A DNA stretch of 64,000 bases, from assembly GCA_028688905.1 (NCBI GenBank), contig JAQTXH010000008.1, positions 1-64,000 on the forward strand. Reading direction: 5' to 3'. This stretch comes from Acidiphilium sp. (GTDB lineage Bacteria > Pseudomonadota > Alphaproteobacteria > Acetobacterales > Acetobacteraceae). Shown one piece after another: positions 18,301-26,672 of the stretch. Every line of letters starts with the position of its first letter. Within the stretch, counting starts at the first letter, position 1. Both the position numbers and the translations under genes were made by a program. A model generated the notes under the pieces. The model did not search any database, was not told where the DNA came from, and was given only the letters and a program-made list of their open reading frames with translations.

Positions 18301-18805
18301 TCGCCATGCCGATGCCGCCACCGCCAGCGCTGCTCTTCAGCATGACCGGGTAGGTGATGCGCGCGGCCTGGGCCAGCGCGTCGTCCCGGCCGGTGAGCAC
18401 GCCGGACCCCGGCAGCAGCGGCACGCCGGCGGAAGCGGCGCGGGCGCGGGCGGTGTGTTTGAGGCCGAAATCGCGCAGATGGGTGGGGCGGGGGCCGATG
18501 AATTTGATGTTATCGGCGGCGAGCGCTTCGGCGAAATCCGCGCGCTCGGCAAGGAAGCCGTAGCCGGGATGCACGGCATCGGCGCCGCTGCGATGACAGG
18601 CCGCAATGATCGCCTCGATGTTCAGATAGCTCGCGCTGGCCGGGGAGGCGCCGATCGGCTCGGCATGATCCGCCGCGAGCACCGGGGGGGCGAAACGATC
18701 CGCCTCGGCATAGACCGCGACGGCGGCGATGTTCATCCGCTTGAGGGTGCGGCAGATCCGGCCGAGCACCTCGCCGCGGTTGGCGATCAGGACGCGGGTG
18801 AACAC
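15299..18805 (-). CDS. urea carboxylase-type protein, probably guanidine carboxylase
   Basis: A 1168-residue biotin enzyme: a biotin carboxylase domain (VLIANRGEV start, KSSAGGGGIGMAIC ATP loop), then the allophanate-hydrolase-subunit-2/1-like carboxyltransferase halves (roughly residues 480-1070), and a C-terminal biotinyl domain with the acceptor Lys in VESMKMEVQ. The frame opens at 18955, but the GTG at 18805 directly precedes FTRVLIANRGEV and lies 4 bases after the upstream stop. Proteins of this type encoded under guanidine-I riboswitches together with DUF1989 pairs carboxylate guanidine rather than urea. On that context I favour guanidine carboxylase. Urea carboxylase is the alternative. 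Confidence 0.9.
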   Translation of the reverse strand: MFTRVLIANRGEVLGRICRTLKRMNIAAVAVYAEADRFAPPVLAADHAEPIGASPASASYLNIEAIIAACHRSGADAVHPGYGFLAERADFAEALAADNIKFIGPRPTHLRDFGLKHTARARAASAGVPLLPGSGVLTGRDDALAQAARITYPVMLKSSAGGGGIGMAICRDAAELAARYDAIAHLARANFGDAALFLEKYVEHARHIEVQIFGDGAGSILTLGARDCSLQRRNQKIIEESPPPQIQAATIAAMEEAARALASSVDYTSAGTVEFVYDQTTGDFHFLEVNTRLQVEHGVTEAIYGIDLVEWMIRQAAGGFTLPRVQPAGHAIEARLYAEDAAHDFTPATGRITAAHFPAASVPAASIADDLRIDTWIEPGTPITPFYDPTLAKLIATGPTRDAAIDRLRGGLAATTIHGVATNRDYLIAALARPDFRAGTMTTRSLADHAAPSRSVRVLDPGAQSSLQSIPGRRGYWHVGIPPSGPMDARSAARANTILGNEPDAAVLECTLTGPRLRFRGRAIIALTGAALEASIDGVPIPHETAVTIEPGQTLALGTITGPGQRSYLAVAGGFAAADYLGSTATFTLGGFGGHATGALRTGDVIGLADAPTTPAIPRPPIPDPITDNWQITLIPGPHGAPDFFTEADIATLFTAPYEVHHNSARTGVRLIGPKPAWARADGGDAGLHPSNIHDTPYAIGAVDFTGDMPILLGPDGPSLGGFVCPGVIAADELWKLGQLRPGNIVHFTRADSDPIILHRSDTMTIRRAGDQNILIEFGAMTLDFALRLRAHALQRALAEQNLPGIIDLTPGIRSLQVHFDPARLDRATLLGLIRALEPVLPDPAGMVVPSRIVHLPLSWKDSAVLLAMQKYQETVREDAPWCPDNVEFIRRINGLESEADVRRIVFDADYLVLGLGDVYLGAPVATPIDPRHRLVTTKYNPARTWTPENAVGIGGAYLCVYGMEGPGGYQLFGRTIQMWNSFPNGRPPFGDTPCLLRNFDRLRFHPVTEAELVEARAAFPYGRYPIAIEEGSFSLAAHEAFVAANAAGIAGFQTRQRTAFAAERAAWAEAGLDTAPLPEIAPITAEAPLAPGNRGVAAPVPGSIWQVLHGPGDRVVAGESLMIVESMKMEVQVPADVSGVVVSVAASPGQVVRAGQRLAVIAMDAAA

Positions 18806-18809
18806 TGAC

Positions 18810-19442
18810 CTAGCGATCCCACACGACGCAGCGGATCGGCGTCGGGCGGAAGCCGTTGCAGGGGTTGTTGACCTGCGGGCAGTTCGACAGCACCACCAGC
18901 AGGCGCATCTCGGCACGCAGATCGACATAGCCGCCGGGTTCGGAGACCCCGTCATCCACGGTCAACTCGCCGTCCGGGCGGATCGGCACGTTCATGAAGA
19001 AATTGACGTTGGCCACGATGTCGCGCTTGTCCATGCCGTATTTTGCCAGTTCGGTCAGGAAGTTCTCGCGGCAGGCGTGCATGTAGCGGGTTTCGTGACC
19101 GAAGCGGACGGTGTTGGATTCGCAGGAGCACGCCCCCGCGCTGGTATCGTGAAAGCCGCAGGTGTCACCGATGATCGTCGCCATCGGGCGACCCTCGTTC
19201 GAGCGCAGGACGCCACCGGTGGTCAGGTCGTAGCGGCCGCCGGCGCGGGCCTGGGCGAGCAGCGTGTCCTGCGCGGAATAGCGCTCGGTGTGATCATCGG
19301 CGTTGTAGAACAGCGCATCGACCGCCTGCTGGCTTTCGAGGTCGATGATCCGCAGGGTCTGGCCGGGTTCCAGCACCGTCGAGAAGGGGGCGCGGGCCGG
19401 CACGGTGACATCGAGCAGGGCGTTCGATCGCATGGTCAGCAT
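18810..19442 (-). CDS. DUF1989 protein, carboxyguanidine deiminase subunit candidate
   Basis: A 210-residue protein of the urea-carboxylase-associated DUF1989 family. In guanidine degradation operons, two such paralogs form carboxyguanidine deiminase (CgdA/CgdB), converting carboxyguanidine to allophanate and ammonia. The Cys/His-rich stretches GDTCGFHDTSAGACSCESN and YMHACRENF, and NCPQVNNPCNG near the end, are likely metal/substrate-binding positions. It follows its paralog by 8 bases and precedes the carboxylase by 4. Which of the two subunits it is cannot be decided from sequence alone. Confidence 0.85.
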   Translation of the reverse strand: MLTMRSNALLDVTVPARAPFSTVLEPGQTLRIIDLESQQAVDALFYNADDHTERYSAQDTLLAQARAGGRYDLTTGGVLRSNEGRPMATIIGDTCGFHDTSAGACSCESNTVRFGHETRYMHACRENFLTELAKYGMDKRDIVANVNFFMNVPIRPDGELTVDDGVSEPGGYVDLRAEMRLLVVLSNCPQVNNPCNGFRPTPIRCVVWDR

Positions 19443-19450
19443 GGTGGTCC

Positions 19451-20221
19451 TCAGGCGAAATAGGAATCGTTGTTTTCGAAGCCGCGCCGCGCTTCGTCGC
19501 TGAACGCGCGGCAGACCGCTGCGGCATCGGCCGCGGTGCGGTGGCGGGTGACGACGATCGGGCCGGTCGCACCCGCTCCGGCCAGGGGATGGGGGGTGTT
19601 GGACAGGGCGATGAGCAGGTTCATCTCGGCGCGCAGGGTGACGAAACTGCCGGGCGGCGGGGTGTGGCGCAGGCGCATGGTGCCGTCTTCACCCACCGCG
19701 AGATCGGCGAACAGGGTGAGGCTGGTGGCGAGATCGCGCCGGCCGAGGCCGAATTTGCCGGCGGCGTTGCGCAGATTGTCGCGCCCGTTGCGCACGGCGC
19801 CGCGATCGGGCGTCGAGGGGCCGAGAACCGCATCGTGGCCGGCACCGCTGTCGGCGATGATGGCGGCGAGGATGCGCCCCATGTCCGAGAACAGGACGCG
19901 GCCGGTGGTGAGGCGGGTGGTCCATTGCAGCTTGAGCGTATCGCCGGCGTTGAAGCGTTCCGAGGGATCGTCGGCGTTCCACAACATGATGCTGGCCCCC
20001 GGCGTGCCGGCGGGGTTGACGATGTGCAGCGCCTCGCCCCGCCGCGCCCGGAGGGTGGCATAGGTGCCGGGCGGGATTGTTTCGGTCGCGATCACGTCAT
20101 CCGGCGGGATCGCCGGCGGGTCGGTCGGGCCTGATGCACCAGCCAGGGCACGGGCGCGGGACTGAAGGTCGAGGTAGCGTGTGCGATACTCGTCAGGTGT
20201 CAAACGGTCGAGGTCGAGCAT
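19451..20221 (-). CDS. DUF1989 protein, second carboxyguanidine deiminase subunit candidate
   Basis: A 256-residue DUF1989 paralog of the next gene (shared IPPGTYATLRARRGEALHIV / LEPGQTLRIIDLESQQAV pattern, GDTLKLQWTTRLTTGRVLFS block). Its deiminase partner is encoded directly downstream. Start ATG 20221 is preceded by AGGAGG. The frame running up to 20422 is not coding-like there. It lacks several of the Cys seen in the other paralog, as expected if only one subunit holds the metal. The start overlaps the stop of a 60-codon upstream ORF by one base (TGATG), so the two may be coupled. Confidence 0.85.
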   Translation of the reverse strand: MLDLDRLTPDEYRTRYLDLQSRARALAGASGPTDPPAIPPDDVIATETIPPGTYATLRARRGEALHIVNPAGTPGASIMLWNADDPSERFNAGDTLKLQWTTRLTTGRVLFSDMGRILAAIIADSGAGHDAVLGPSTPDRGAVRNGRDNLRNAAGKFGLGRRDLATSLTLFADLAVGEDGTMRLRHTPPPGSFVTLRAEMNLLIALSNTPHPLAGAGATGPIVVTRHRTAADAAAVCRAFSDEARRGFENNDSYFA

Positions 20222-20403
20222 CACGCCGCCTCCTGCCCGATTGCGCTCGGGAGGCCGGTTGCGTCCGGCGCGGAAGCGGTTATTAGCCGGCAGTCGTTGC
20301 CAGCCACGCCGAATGTGGGAAACGGCTCCGATTTTCGTTTCAGTTCGGGCACACAACCAAGGGGACGCGTGCCATCGGTATGGATATTTGGAAATTCGTT
20401 CAC
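20221..20403 (-). CDS. 60-residue leader ORF of the guanidine operon
   Basis: GTG at 20403 has a strong AAGGAGG (20413-20419) ten bases upstream, and the 60-codon frame ends exactly in the TGATG junction with the first DUF1989 gene. The product has no signal, helix or domain I recognise (internal RPLGCVPELKRKSEPFPTFG). It lies between the guanidine riboswitch and the first enzyme gene. It could be a real small protein, the decayed start of a longer gene, or a translational-coupling device. The ribosome binding site and coupling argue that it is translated. Confidence 0.5.
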   Translation of the reverse strand: MNEFPNIHTDGTRPLGCVPELKRKSEPFPTFGVAGNDCRLITASAPDATGLPSAIGQEAA

Positions 20404-20481
20404 TAGAGCCAGCCTCCTTCAAATCAGCAACGATGTGAACGAGGATCTACACTGGACAGCGCATGCGACCCCCGCATGGAA

Positions 20482-20584
20482 ACGCTCTCCCGGGCTTTTG
20501 TCCCGCCGTGTACCCTGCAGATGTCTCCTGCAAGGCTGCCGCTCTCGGACCAGCATCGGAAAGCGATACCAACCGGAACCCTAG
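20482..20584 (-). promoter_or_regulatory. guanidine-I (ykkC) riboswitch 1
   Basis: On the minus strand the ykkC blocks occur in order: CTAGGGTTCCGG, CTGGTCCGAGAG, a GCAGGAGACATCTGC-type variable arm, then ACACGGCGGGACAAAAGCCC followed by GGGAGA. These are the conserved positions of the guanidine-binding class (subtype 1). The downstream genes (DUF1989 pair, carboxylase, allophanate hydrolase) are its usual regulon. No poly-U terminator follows, so control may act at translation of the leader ORF. Confidence 0.93.
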
Positions 20585-20990
20585 CGCCTTGTTAAACTAA
20601 GCAAGACTTGTGCCATGACCATACATCGGGCGTGACGCTGACCCATGGATATTCAACGTCGCATCGGTGACTAAAAATCGTTCGCTTTCGGCTGCAAGTG
20701 CCTCCATTATGCTCATCTATCAGTCAGTTTTGCTCCAAAGCGGATTCTTGTAGCGGAGCATATTGAAAGAGACCGAGCCCAATCTTTTCGAAAATAGGAG
20801 GCTAACGTGTGGCGTTCAGCACAAATACTTCCGCTTTCCATCTGGGCCTACCCAGGGTGCGCTAGATTGGGGGGTGTCACCGTTTTCCCGGCGGCTTGGC
20901 CTTGTGGCTTAGTCATCTGCACAAGGTGATGCTGGTAGCACCCGAGACACGCAAATCAGATCGAAAACGTGCCAGTATGGCCCGAATCGT
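20585..20990. other. intergenic region upstream of riboswitch 1
   Basis: About 400 bases between the end of the second guanidine operon and the first riboswitch. It must hold the promoter of the GC-rich operon, but I could not place -35/-10 boxes with confidence. I see no further gene, repeat or terminator here. Confidence 0.5.
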
Positions 20991-21947
20991 TCAGGTCCGA
21001 CCCGTAGCAGTTGTCGCTACGGATAGAGCTTCTGCAAAAGTCGTTTCAATCTGCGCACTCTCGACATCAAAGCGCCCGGGGGCGCCAGCGCAATGGCCAT
21101 AGGGTGAGGTGATTGGCCGCAGCACCGCATTCGGGATGGCGCCAGCCTCGAAAACCGCATCTTGCACGGTAAAATAGCTATCAGAATAACAAGGCATCAC
21201 GAAGCAACGCGCGGAGATGCGGCTCAGCCCGGAACGGGCAAGTGTCGGTTCCCGTGCTGTACCGGTCCAGGAATGAAGAACGGCAAGGAGGTCCGCCGAC
21301 CGATGCTGCTGATGGTCACCTTCCCACTGATTGAACAACGCCTCGAGGTTGGCAAATCCCAACATGCGATAGAGATTTGTCCGAAAGAATTCAGCCGAAT
21401 ACGCCCAACTGCAATACGCACGGCCGAAGAGTCCGAGTGCGAGACGCTCATCGATCGGCGCAACCGCCTTTAGAATTGGGGTGATACCTTCGAGGAATGC
21501 GGCGTTGATGGGCCAACAGAAAGCGCTACCGCACACAGCAACCACCGACCCGATCTCAGCGGGATACATCATCGCCCAATGCAGTGCCTGCATCGCGCCA
21601 ATCGACCAGCCCGCCGCCAGCGCGACACGCCTGACGCCCAGGTGCCGCAGCAACTCATGCTGGGCATGGACATTGTCCTCGATAGATAGAGGGGACCAAG
21701 CCACACCGTGGCTCGGCGAAGTAGAGATACCATTACCAAACAGATTGGGCGCAATGATAAAATAGCGATCTGGGTCCAACGCCATACCCGGCCCAATGAG
21801 TGCCACATAATTCTCGTGAGTGCCGGTAAAGTAGCTTGGAAGCAGCACGGCATTATCACCAGTGGCGTTCAGCTGACCCCAGGTCGCGTAGGCGAGAAGC
21901 GCGTGCCTCAGTGGCCCAACATCGACAGTGAAATATCGCGCCGTCAT
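20991..21947 (-). CDS. MetX-like alpha/beta hydrolase
   Basis: A 318-residue alpha/beta-hydrolase related to homoserine O-acetyltransferase (MetX). Family-like features are YATWGQLNATGDNAVLLPSY, the LIGPGMALDPDRYFIIAPN block, and the nucleophile elbow AAGWSIGAMQALHWA with the Ser. The acid-His end is likely SPYGHCAG, where the catalytic His is in GHCA. It is the last gene of the second guanidine-riboswitch operon, four bases after the ligase stop. It may hydrolyse or transfer an acyl group to a product of the upstream glutamine-synthetase-like ligase, which is inference. A real homoserine acetyltransferase seems unlikely in this context. Confidence 0.75.
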   Translation of the reverse strand: MTARYFTVDVGPLRHALLAYATWGQLNATGDNAVLLPSYFTGTHENYVALIGPGMALDPDRYFIIAPNLFGNGISTSPSHGVAWSPLSIEDNVHAQHELLRHLGVRRVALAAGWSIGAMQALHWAMMYPAEIGSVVAVCGSAFCWPINAAFLEGITPILKAVAPIDERLALGLFGRAYCSWAYSAEFFRTNLYRMLGFANLEALFNQWEGDHQQHRSADLLAVLHSWTGTAREPTLARSGLSRISARCFVMPCYSDSYFTVQDAVFEAGAIPNAVLRPITSPYGHCAGAPGRFDVESAQIETTFAEALSVATTATGRT

Positions 21948-21951
21948 TGTG

Positions 21952-23319
21952 CTAGAAGAACCTCAGATAACGGTTATATTCCCAATCTGAAACATGGTGC
22001 GCATAGCTCGCCCATTCATTGCGCTTGTAGTCCAACCAGGCACCGAACATGGCGGGCCCGAATACCTCGGTGCCTAGCGGATCTACTGCAAAGGCGTCGA
22101 GCGCATCGCTTAGGCTGTTTGGGAGAGTCTTGATACCCAACGCATCGAGATCGACGTCGGTTTTCATGTACATATTATCTGAATTAGGGATGCCCGGATC
22201 AAGATCGTTCTCGATGCCCTCTAAACCTGCGGCTAAAACCATCGCCGTTCCCAGATACGGGTTGCAGGCGGAATCTGCGGCACGAAGCTCAACCCTGCCC
22301 CCGCCAAGTGGAATGCGGAGCGCGTTGGTGCGGTTGTTGTTGCCATAACAGCAGAGCACCGGGGCCCAGGTGAAACCCGAGGCCGAACCTTGCTTCACTA
22401 ACCGCTTGTAGCTGTTCACCGAGGGAGCGACCACGGCGCAGATGGCCGGCAAGTGCTTCAGAACCCCGGCGATGAACTGATAGCCGAGAGCACCAAGCTT
22501 GCAACCGCGCCGATCATTCACATCCGCGAAGCAATTGGCGCCGGTAGCGCGGTCGGCGAGAGACATGTTGAAATGTGCGCCCGAGCCAGCGCGGTCGGCA
22601 AATGGTTTGGGCATAAAGCTCGCGAAGCCACCATGCTTGCGGGCGATCTCATGGGCCATAAAGCGGAAGAAGGTGTACCTATCTGCCATGGTCAGGGCAT
22701 CAGTATACATAAAGTCAATCTCGAACTGGCCGATACCATCCTCATGATCGAACGAGTATACGTCCCACCCGAGCGTGTTCATGGCGCTGACCAGTTCGTC
22801 GGCCCAGGCGAAATTATCGAGCAGACGCGCGAAATCGTAGCACGGCTTGGCTAGATTCTGTCGAGACGAGAGCGGACTGAAGTCACCATCCTCCAACGAT
22901 CTGAAAACAAAGAATTCCGCCTCGATGCCGAGATTGAAATGAAGCCCATGTCGTGCCGCACGAAACAATTGCCGTTTAAGGATGTTGCGCGAACAGGCGT
23001 CGAATGGTTGATCATGATAGCGTAAATCCGATGCGAACCAGGCTATTTCAGGCTTCCAGGGCAGAATAAGACACGACGCTGGGTCGGGGACCGCGGCAAC
23101 CTCGTCGTCATGCACCGATTGGGGTACACCATCCATCGCTGCCCCGGTGAACAACTCGGAGCCACTGAGCATTTGCGCGTGATGGGAGATTGGAACCATC
23201 TTGGCTTTGGACACTCCGTGCATGTCTACATAGGAGGCCGCGCAGTAGCGGACGCCCGCGGCCGTCAAGGCGGCGGCATCGGCGCCACTAGGCGCCGCGA
23301 ATGGGACCGTGATGTTCAT
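21952..23319 (-). CDS. glutamine synthetase-like ligase (GlnT/GMAS type)
   Basis: A 455-residue type III-like glutamine synthetase family protein. The active-site segments are present: LGIEAEFFVF, GIGQFEIDF, GSGAHFNMSL, NSYKRLV, NNRTNALRIP and VELRAADSACNPYL. Relatives include gamma-glutamylmethylamide synthetase, which ligates amines other than ammonia to glutamate. It is in an operon headed by a guanidine-I riboswitch, so a guanidine- or amine-using gamma-glutamyl ligase is a reasonable hypothesis, not shown. Start ATG 23319 has AGGA upstream, 15 bases after the preceding gene. Confidence 0.85.
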   Translation of the reverse strand: MNITVPFAAPSGADAAALTAAGVRYCAASYVDMHGVSKAKMVPISHHAQMLSGSELFTGAAMDGVPQSVHDDEVAAVPDPASCLILPWKPEIAWFASDLRYHDQPFDACSRNILKRQLFRAARHGLHFNLGIEAEFFVFRSLEDGDFSPLSSRQNLAKPCYDFARLLDNFAWADELVSAMNTLGWDVYSFDHEDGIGQFEIDFMYTDALTMADRYTFFRFMAHEIARKHGGFASFMPKPFADRAGSGAHFNMSLADRATGANCFADVNDRRGCKLGALGYQFIAGVLKHLPAICAVVAPSVNSYKRLVKQGSASGFTWAPVLCCYGNNNRTNALRIPLGGGRVELRAADSACNPYLGTAMVLAAGLEGIENDLDPGIPNSDNMYMKTDVDLDALGIKTLPNSLSDALDAFAVDPLGTEVFGPAMFGAWLDYKRNEWASYAHHVSDWEYNRYLRFF

Positions 23320-23334
23320 GAATAATCCTGAAAG

Positions 23335-24084
23335 TTAAGCTGTGGTGGGTAGATGACCGGTGACGGGTTCTTCCGGCAGTTCATACCAGGGGCTGCGCTC
23401 ACCGATGAGAGCGCGCATACGCCACGACAATCCGCGCGGCGCTGTTTCCAGCACCGTGAGCAACTCGTTGATGTGGCGGCGAAGGGAGAGAGACAAATCG
23501 TGGTCATGACAAATATCATCGGCGCGCGCGTCAAGTGTTTTCAGTGTGCCACTGCATGTACGCCAGAACCCCCAGTCATTACCGAGGAGTTTAGCAATAT
23601 AGCCGGTATCAATCGCTCCAAGCTGTTCCGAACCGAGTCCACAGGCAAGTAGCAGAGCGGCAATGTCGGACAAATCCTTTTGCTCGGCATAAACGATCTG
23701 GAGCTTAGTGAGCAGCAGATCGGCCGGTGAAAGTGTCAGCGGATGTAATTCCAGACGGTGCGTGAGATTTAATGTGTGACACATCCGAAACATGTCGATA
23801 AAAATGTCGATTTTGGTATCGCCCGCATGAAAGATCATTCTCTCCTTGCCATTGAGTAAGTTGAACTCGTGCTCCGGTGTACAGCCCAATTCAGTCATCG
23901 CCGCCCGGAGTGCCTTGCGCGAGCGCCCATTCGTGACAAGGTCGATATCCAGCGAAGTTCGCCGGAGGATGGCGGGGAGCGACTCCCCACACACCGCGTG
24001 TACCGCCCGTCCGCCAAGGAGGCGCGCAATGCCTCCTTGGGAGGTGATCGCGGCAATGACGTCATGTTCCGTGATCTCGCTCAT
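23335..24084 (-). CDS. nucleotidyltransferase-like protein
   Basis: A 249-residue protein with an N-terminal segment resembling a minimal nucleotidyltransferase fold: GGIARLLGGRAVHAV, then SLDIDLVT with the two Asp, and a later KIDIFIDMF that could supply the third acidic residue. The C-terminal half is helical without a known domain. The fold is of the AbiEii/MNT type, used in antitoxin or antibiotic-modifying enzymes. Here it sits five bases after a permease gene in a metabolic operon, so toxin-antitoxin function is not supported by context. Function unknown. Confidence 0.55.
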   Translation of the reverse strand: MSEITEHDVIAAITSQGGIARLLGGRAVHAVCGESLPAILRRTSLDIDLVTNGRSRKALRAAMTELGCTPEHEFNLLNGKERMIFHAGDTKIDIFIDMFRMCHTLNLTHRLELHPLTLSPADLLLTKLQIVYAEQKDLSDIAALLLACGLGSEQLGAIDTGYIAKLLGNDWGFWRTCSGTLKTLDARADDICHDHDLSLSLRRHINELLTVLETAPRGLSWRMRALIGERSPWYELPEEPVTGHLPTTA

Positions 24085-24089
24085 CAGCG

Positions 24090-25685
24090 TTACTCCGGCG
24101 GTATTTCGGCAAAAGCGAGGCCGATATCGACGCCGTTACGGGCTTGGAGAAATTTTGTCGCGAAGAAATAGACAAATCCGGAGAGAAAGACGCCGATATT
24201 AACATACAGCATGAAGGGTTGAACAAAGCTAATGCCTGATTGCGGATCATTTAGAAACGCCCAGGCGATAACAAGCATACCGAGTAGGCTCAGCACACCC
24301 AGGATCGAAAGCAACGGCACGCCGACAATGCGCCATGCGACTGGTGATGCTTCGAACATGTCATTCTGGGTATAGGGGAACACGATGGCACCGATGGACG
24401 TCAGGATGAACGTGCCACACACTTGGCCGAAGAAGCCCGAAATAGTGGAAAACGCAGAGTCATAAGCGTAAAGCCAGAGAAACCCTGTGCCCAACACGGC
24501 CGAAACCATGATGGCAATCAGCGGCGAATGGGTGCTCTCGTTCACCTCTGCGATTTTGCCCGGAGCAAGACCATCCAACGCCCATGCAAGTATGTTACGA
24601 GTGGCTGTGAGAATATAGATTGGCAACCACGTATAGGTCCATAATGCGAACGAAACGCCGATGATCAGCACCAGCCAGACATTGTGGGTAAGTGCCGCTG
24701 CTAGTTCGGAAAAGGTGGGGGTGAAGCCGAGATTAACCTTAGTCGGATCGACGGCGGCCAAATTTCCAAGAAAATCGAAACCAAACGCATGCAGAGTGAC
24801 GAACGAGATAATGAGCAGCCACACAGCCGAGTAAAGCAGTGAACCTGGCATGCCGATCATCTGCGAGCGATTAGCTCCCTTGATTTCGCCACCGATATAA
24901 GCCGATGCAATCGAGAAGCCGAGCACGGTGAATGGCCAGGTCATCGATACGAGCGTTTGCTTTAGATTGAACGGCGCCGCAATGATGGCATTCTTGCCTA
25001 GAGCGGCGGTGATGGTGCCGTAAGTATTCGGCTTGCCGGTGAAGGTGCTGACGTAGTGATTGAAGTCGGCGAGAGAAGAAGACGGGGTGTGGCTCAGAAG
25101 CACTACGGCGGTAATGGCAAGACCGATACTGGCAATGATAAAAAGTAGGTTCTGGATACGCATATAGAGCGATACGCCATATATGAACACCGTGGCAAAA
25201 GCGATAATCAGCGCGGTCCCGGTAAGTGCGGTTCCAAGCGGTGTATTGAACCAATTTCCCCAGGTGGTCATCGCCGGAGAACCGAAGCTAACGCCAAGTT
25301 CACGAAATAACGCTGAGATACCGTATTTTCCCAGAAAGGCTGCAGGGACGCCAATATAAAAGAAGCACCAGATAGTATAATTCCAACTTGCTACGAAGCC
25401 GAATAACGGCGTCGTTGCTCGACTTACGTATACATATTCGCCGCCGGATCGGGGCATTGCCGAAGCGAACATCGCATAGACAAGCGATGTGGGCAGCACG
25501 AACAACGTGCATAGGATGACAGAGACATAAATATTAACGCCGGGGTAGGAACCGTTCGGCATGAATAGAAACATGAATGCCACGCCGATGGCAATGTTTA
25601 TGAAATTGACGTTATAAACGAACACATCCTTGGCTCCGGCCTGTCGAACCAGTCCAGTTGCCTTTCGTGCAAAATTTACGGTCAT
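24090..25685 (-). CDS. APC-superfamily amino acid/amine permease
   Basis: A 531-residue APC-family transporter with about twelve to fourteen hydrophobic helices. Typical motifs are MPRSGGEYVYVSRATTP near residue 80 and ISGFFGQVCGTFILTSIGA. Start ATG 25685 follows CAGGAGA. Being second in a guanidine-riboswitch operon, it is a candidate guanidine or guanidino-compound importer or exporter. It is unrelated to the SMR-type guanidinium exporters usually under this riboswitch. GC content is clearly lower than in the guanidine carboxylase operon, consistent with separate acquisition. Confidence 0.85.
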   Translation of the reverse strand: MTVNFARKATGLVRQAGAKDVFVYNVNFINIAIGVAFMFLFMPNGSYPGVNIYVSVILCTLFVLPTSLVYAMFASAMPRSGGEYVYVSRATTPLFGFVASWNYTIWCFFYIGVPAAFLGKYGISALFRELGVSFGSPAMTTWGNWFNTPLGTALTGTALIIAFATVFIYGVSLYMRIQNLLFIIASIGLAITAVVLLSHTPSSSLADFNHYVSTFTGKPNTYGTITAALGKNAIIAAPFNLKQTLVSMTWPFTVLGFSIASAYIGGEIKGANRSQMIGMPGSLLYSAVWLLIISFVTLHAFGFDFLGNLAAVDPTKVNLGFTPTFSELAAALTHNVWLVLIIGVSFALWTYTWLPIYILTATRNILAWALDGLAPGKIAEVNESTHSPLIAIMVSAVLGTGFLWLYAYDSAFSTISGFFGQVCGTFILTSIGAIVFPYTQNDMFEASPVAWRIVGVPLLSILGVLSLLGMLVIAWAFLNDPQSGISFVQPFMLYVNIGVFLSGFVYFFATKFLQARNGVDIGLAFAEIPPE

Positions 25686-25721
25686 AAAGTCTCCTGGTTG
25701 ATTGAGTTAGACGGAAACATC

Positions 25722-26672
25722 TCAGGCCTGGACAAGCTGGTGGCCGACCAGCTTGGTGCCCTTAAAGGTGAGGAGCACTCCGCGCAGCACGCCCTCAGAA
25801 TATTCGCTGCCGGGATTAATGCAGAGCGTCCGGCCCAGTACCTTAGTGCCTCGCGCCTCATGAATATGCCCATGTAAACCAGCCATCGGCTGGTGGCGTT
25901 CGATGACATTTCGTACAGCGGTAGAGCCTACGGCATTCATGACCGTATGCCCGCCTCTGGTAACCACCTTGCCGTTTTCAAGCATCGGCGCGACGTCGAT
26001 ACCAGTATTATAGGGCGGCACATGCAAGGTGTAGATGGCGTCACGCGGAGATTTGAGCTTGGCAACGATTGTCTCAATATGAGCCTCCAGCTGCGGTTCG
26101 GGCATTTCCCGTGGGCTGTCAAACGGGGTGGTATTAGAATAACCACACACCGCCATCTGCACCTGATCGGTCAAATCGGTAATGCCACCATCATGATTCT
26201 CAACAACGTCGGATTGGCGAAGAGCCTCATCGATATATCCGTCATCATCATTCCCGGCATTCATGAGGCAGCGGATGCCACTGCCGCGTAGGCGCTGCTC
26301 CGCTATTCCGATCCAACGACGCGTTGCCTCGAGAACCACGCGGTCCATCATTTTGCTACGCGCCACCTCATCATCTTGGAAATTAGCGTGGTCTTCCCGC
26401 TCCATGATCACCGGATAAAAGCCATTCATACGAATGTTCTTTTCGATCTCGGCACATTCAGCGGGCGACCCAGCGGTAAACTCGCGGCCGAGAAAGCGGG
26501 CCTCCCAGCCTTTGGCACTGGCGATCAAGGGCACCACCATCTTGCCGGTAATGTCACCCCCAAGCACCAGCGCGTTAACCTTGTAGAATTTCCCCGCGTT
26601 GATGAATTTCAGGAAGCACTTCTCCGAACCATGAATATCGGAGGCATAAAATAACCTATACGGTGCCGTCAT
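25722..26672 (-). CDS. calcineurin-like metallophosphoesterase
   Basis: A 316-residue metallophosphoesterase. The metal-binding motifs are present in order: YASDIHGS, LVLGGDITG, MNAGNDDDGYID (a GN(H/D) variant), YTLHVPPYN and LHGHIHEA. It is the first gene after the second guanidine-I riboswitch, starting at ATG 26672 with an AGGAT-like binding site. The family cleaves phosphomono- or diesters with two metals. The natural substrate and its connection to guanidine are unknown. No signal peptide is visible, so it is probably cytoplasmic. Confidence 0.8.
   Translation of the reverse strand: MTAPYRLFYASDIHGSEKCFLKFINAGKFYKVNALVLGGDITGKMVVPLIASAKGWEARFLGREFTAGSPAECAEIEKNIRMNGFYPVIMEREDHANFQDDEVARSKMMDRVVLEATRRWIGIAEQRLRGSGIRCLMNAGNDDDGYIDEALRQSDVVENHDGGITDLTDQVQMAVCGYSNTTPFDSPREMPEPQLEAHIETIVAKLKSPRDAIYTLHVPPYNTGIDVAPMLENGKVVTRGGHTVMNAVGSTAVRNVIERHQPMAGLHGHIHEARGTKVLGRTLCINPGSEYSEGVLRGVLLTFKGTKLVGHQLVQA

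Noticed and set aside
16529-18808. A 759-codon plus-strand ORF opposite the carboxylase gene
   Set aside because: It is the antisense shadow of the GC-rich carboxylase. Composition is Gly/Arg/Ala-rich without domains, and the minus strand has clear biotin-enzyme motifs.
23335-24084. The nucleotidyltransferase-like gene as half of an AbiE-type toxin-antitoxin pair
   Set aside because: There is no antitoxin partner, and the gene is embedded in a tight metabolic operon.
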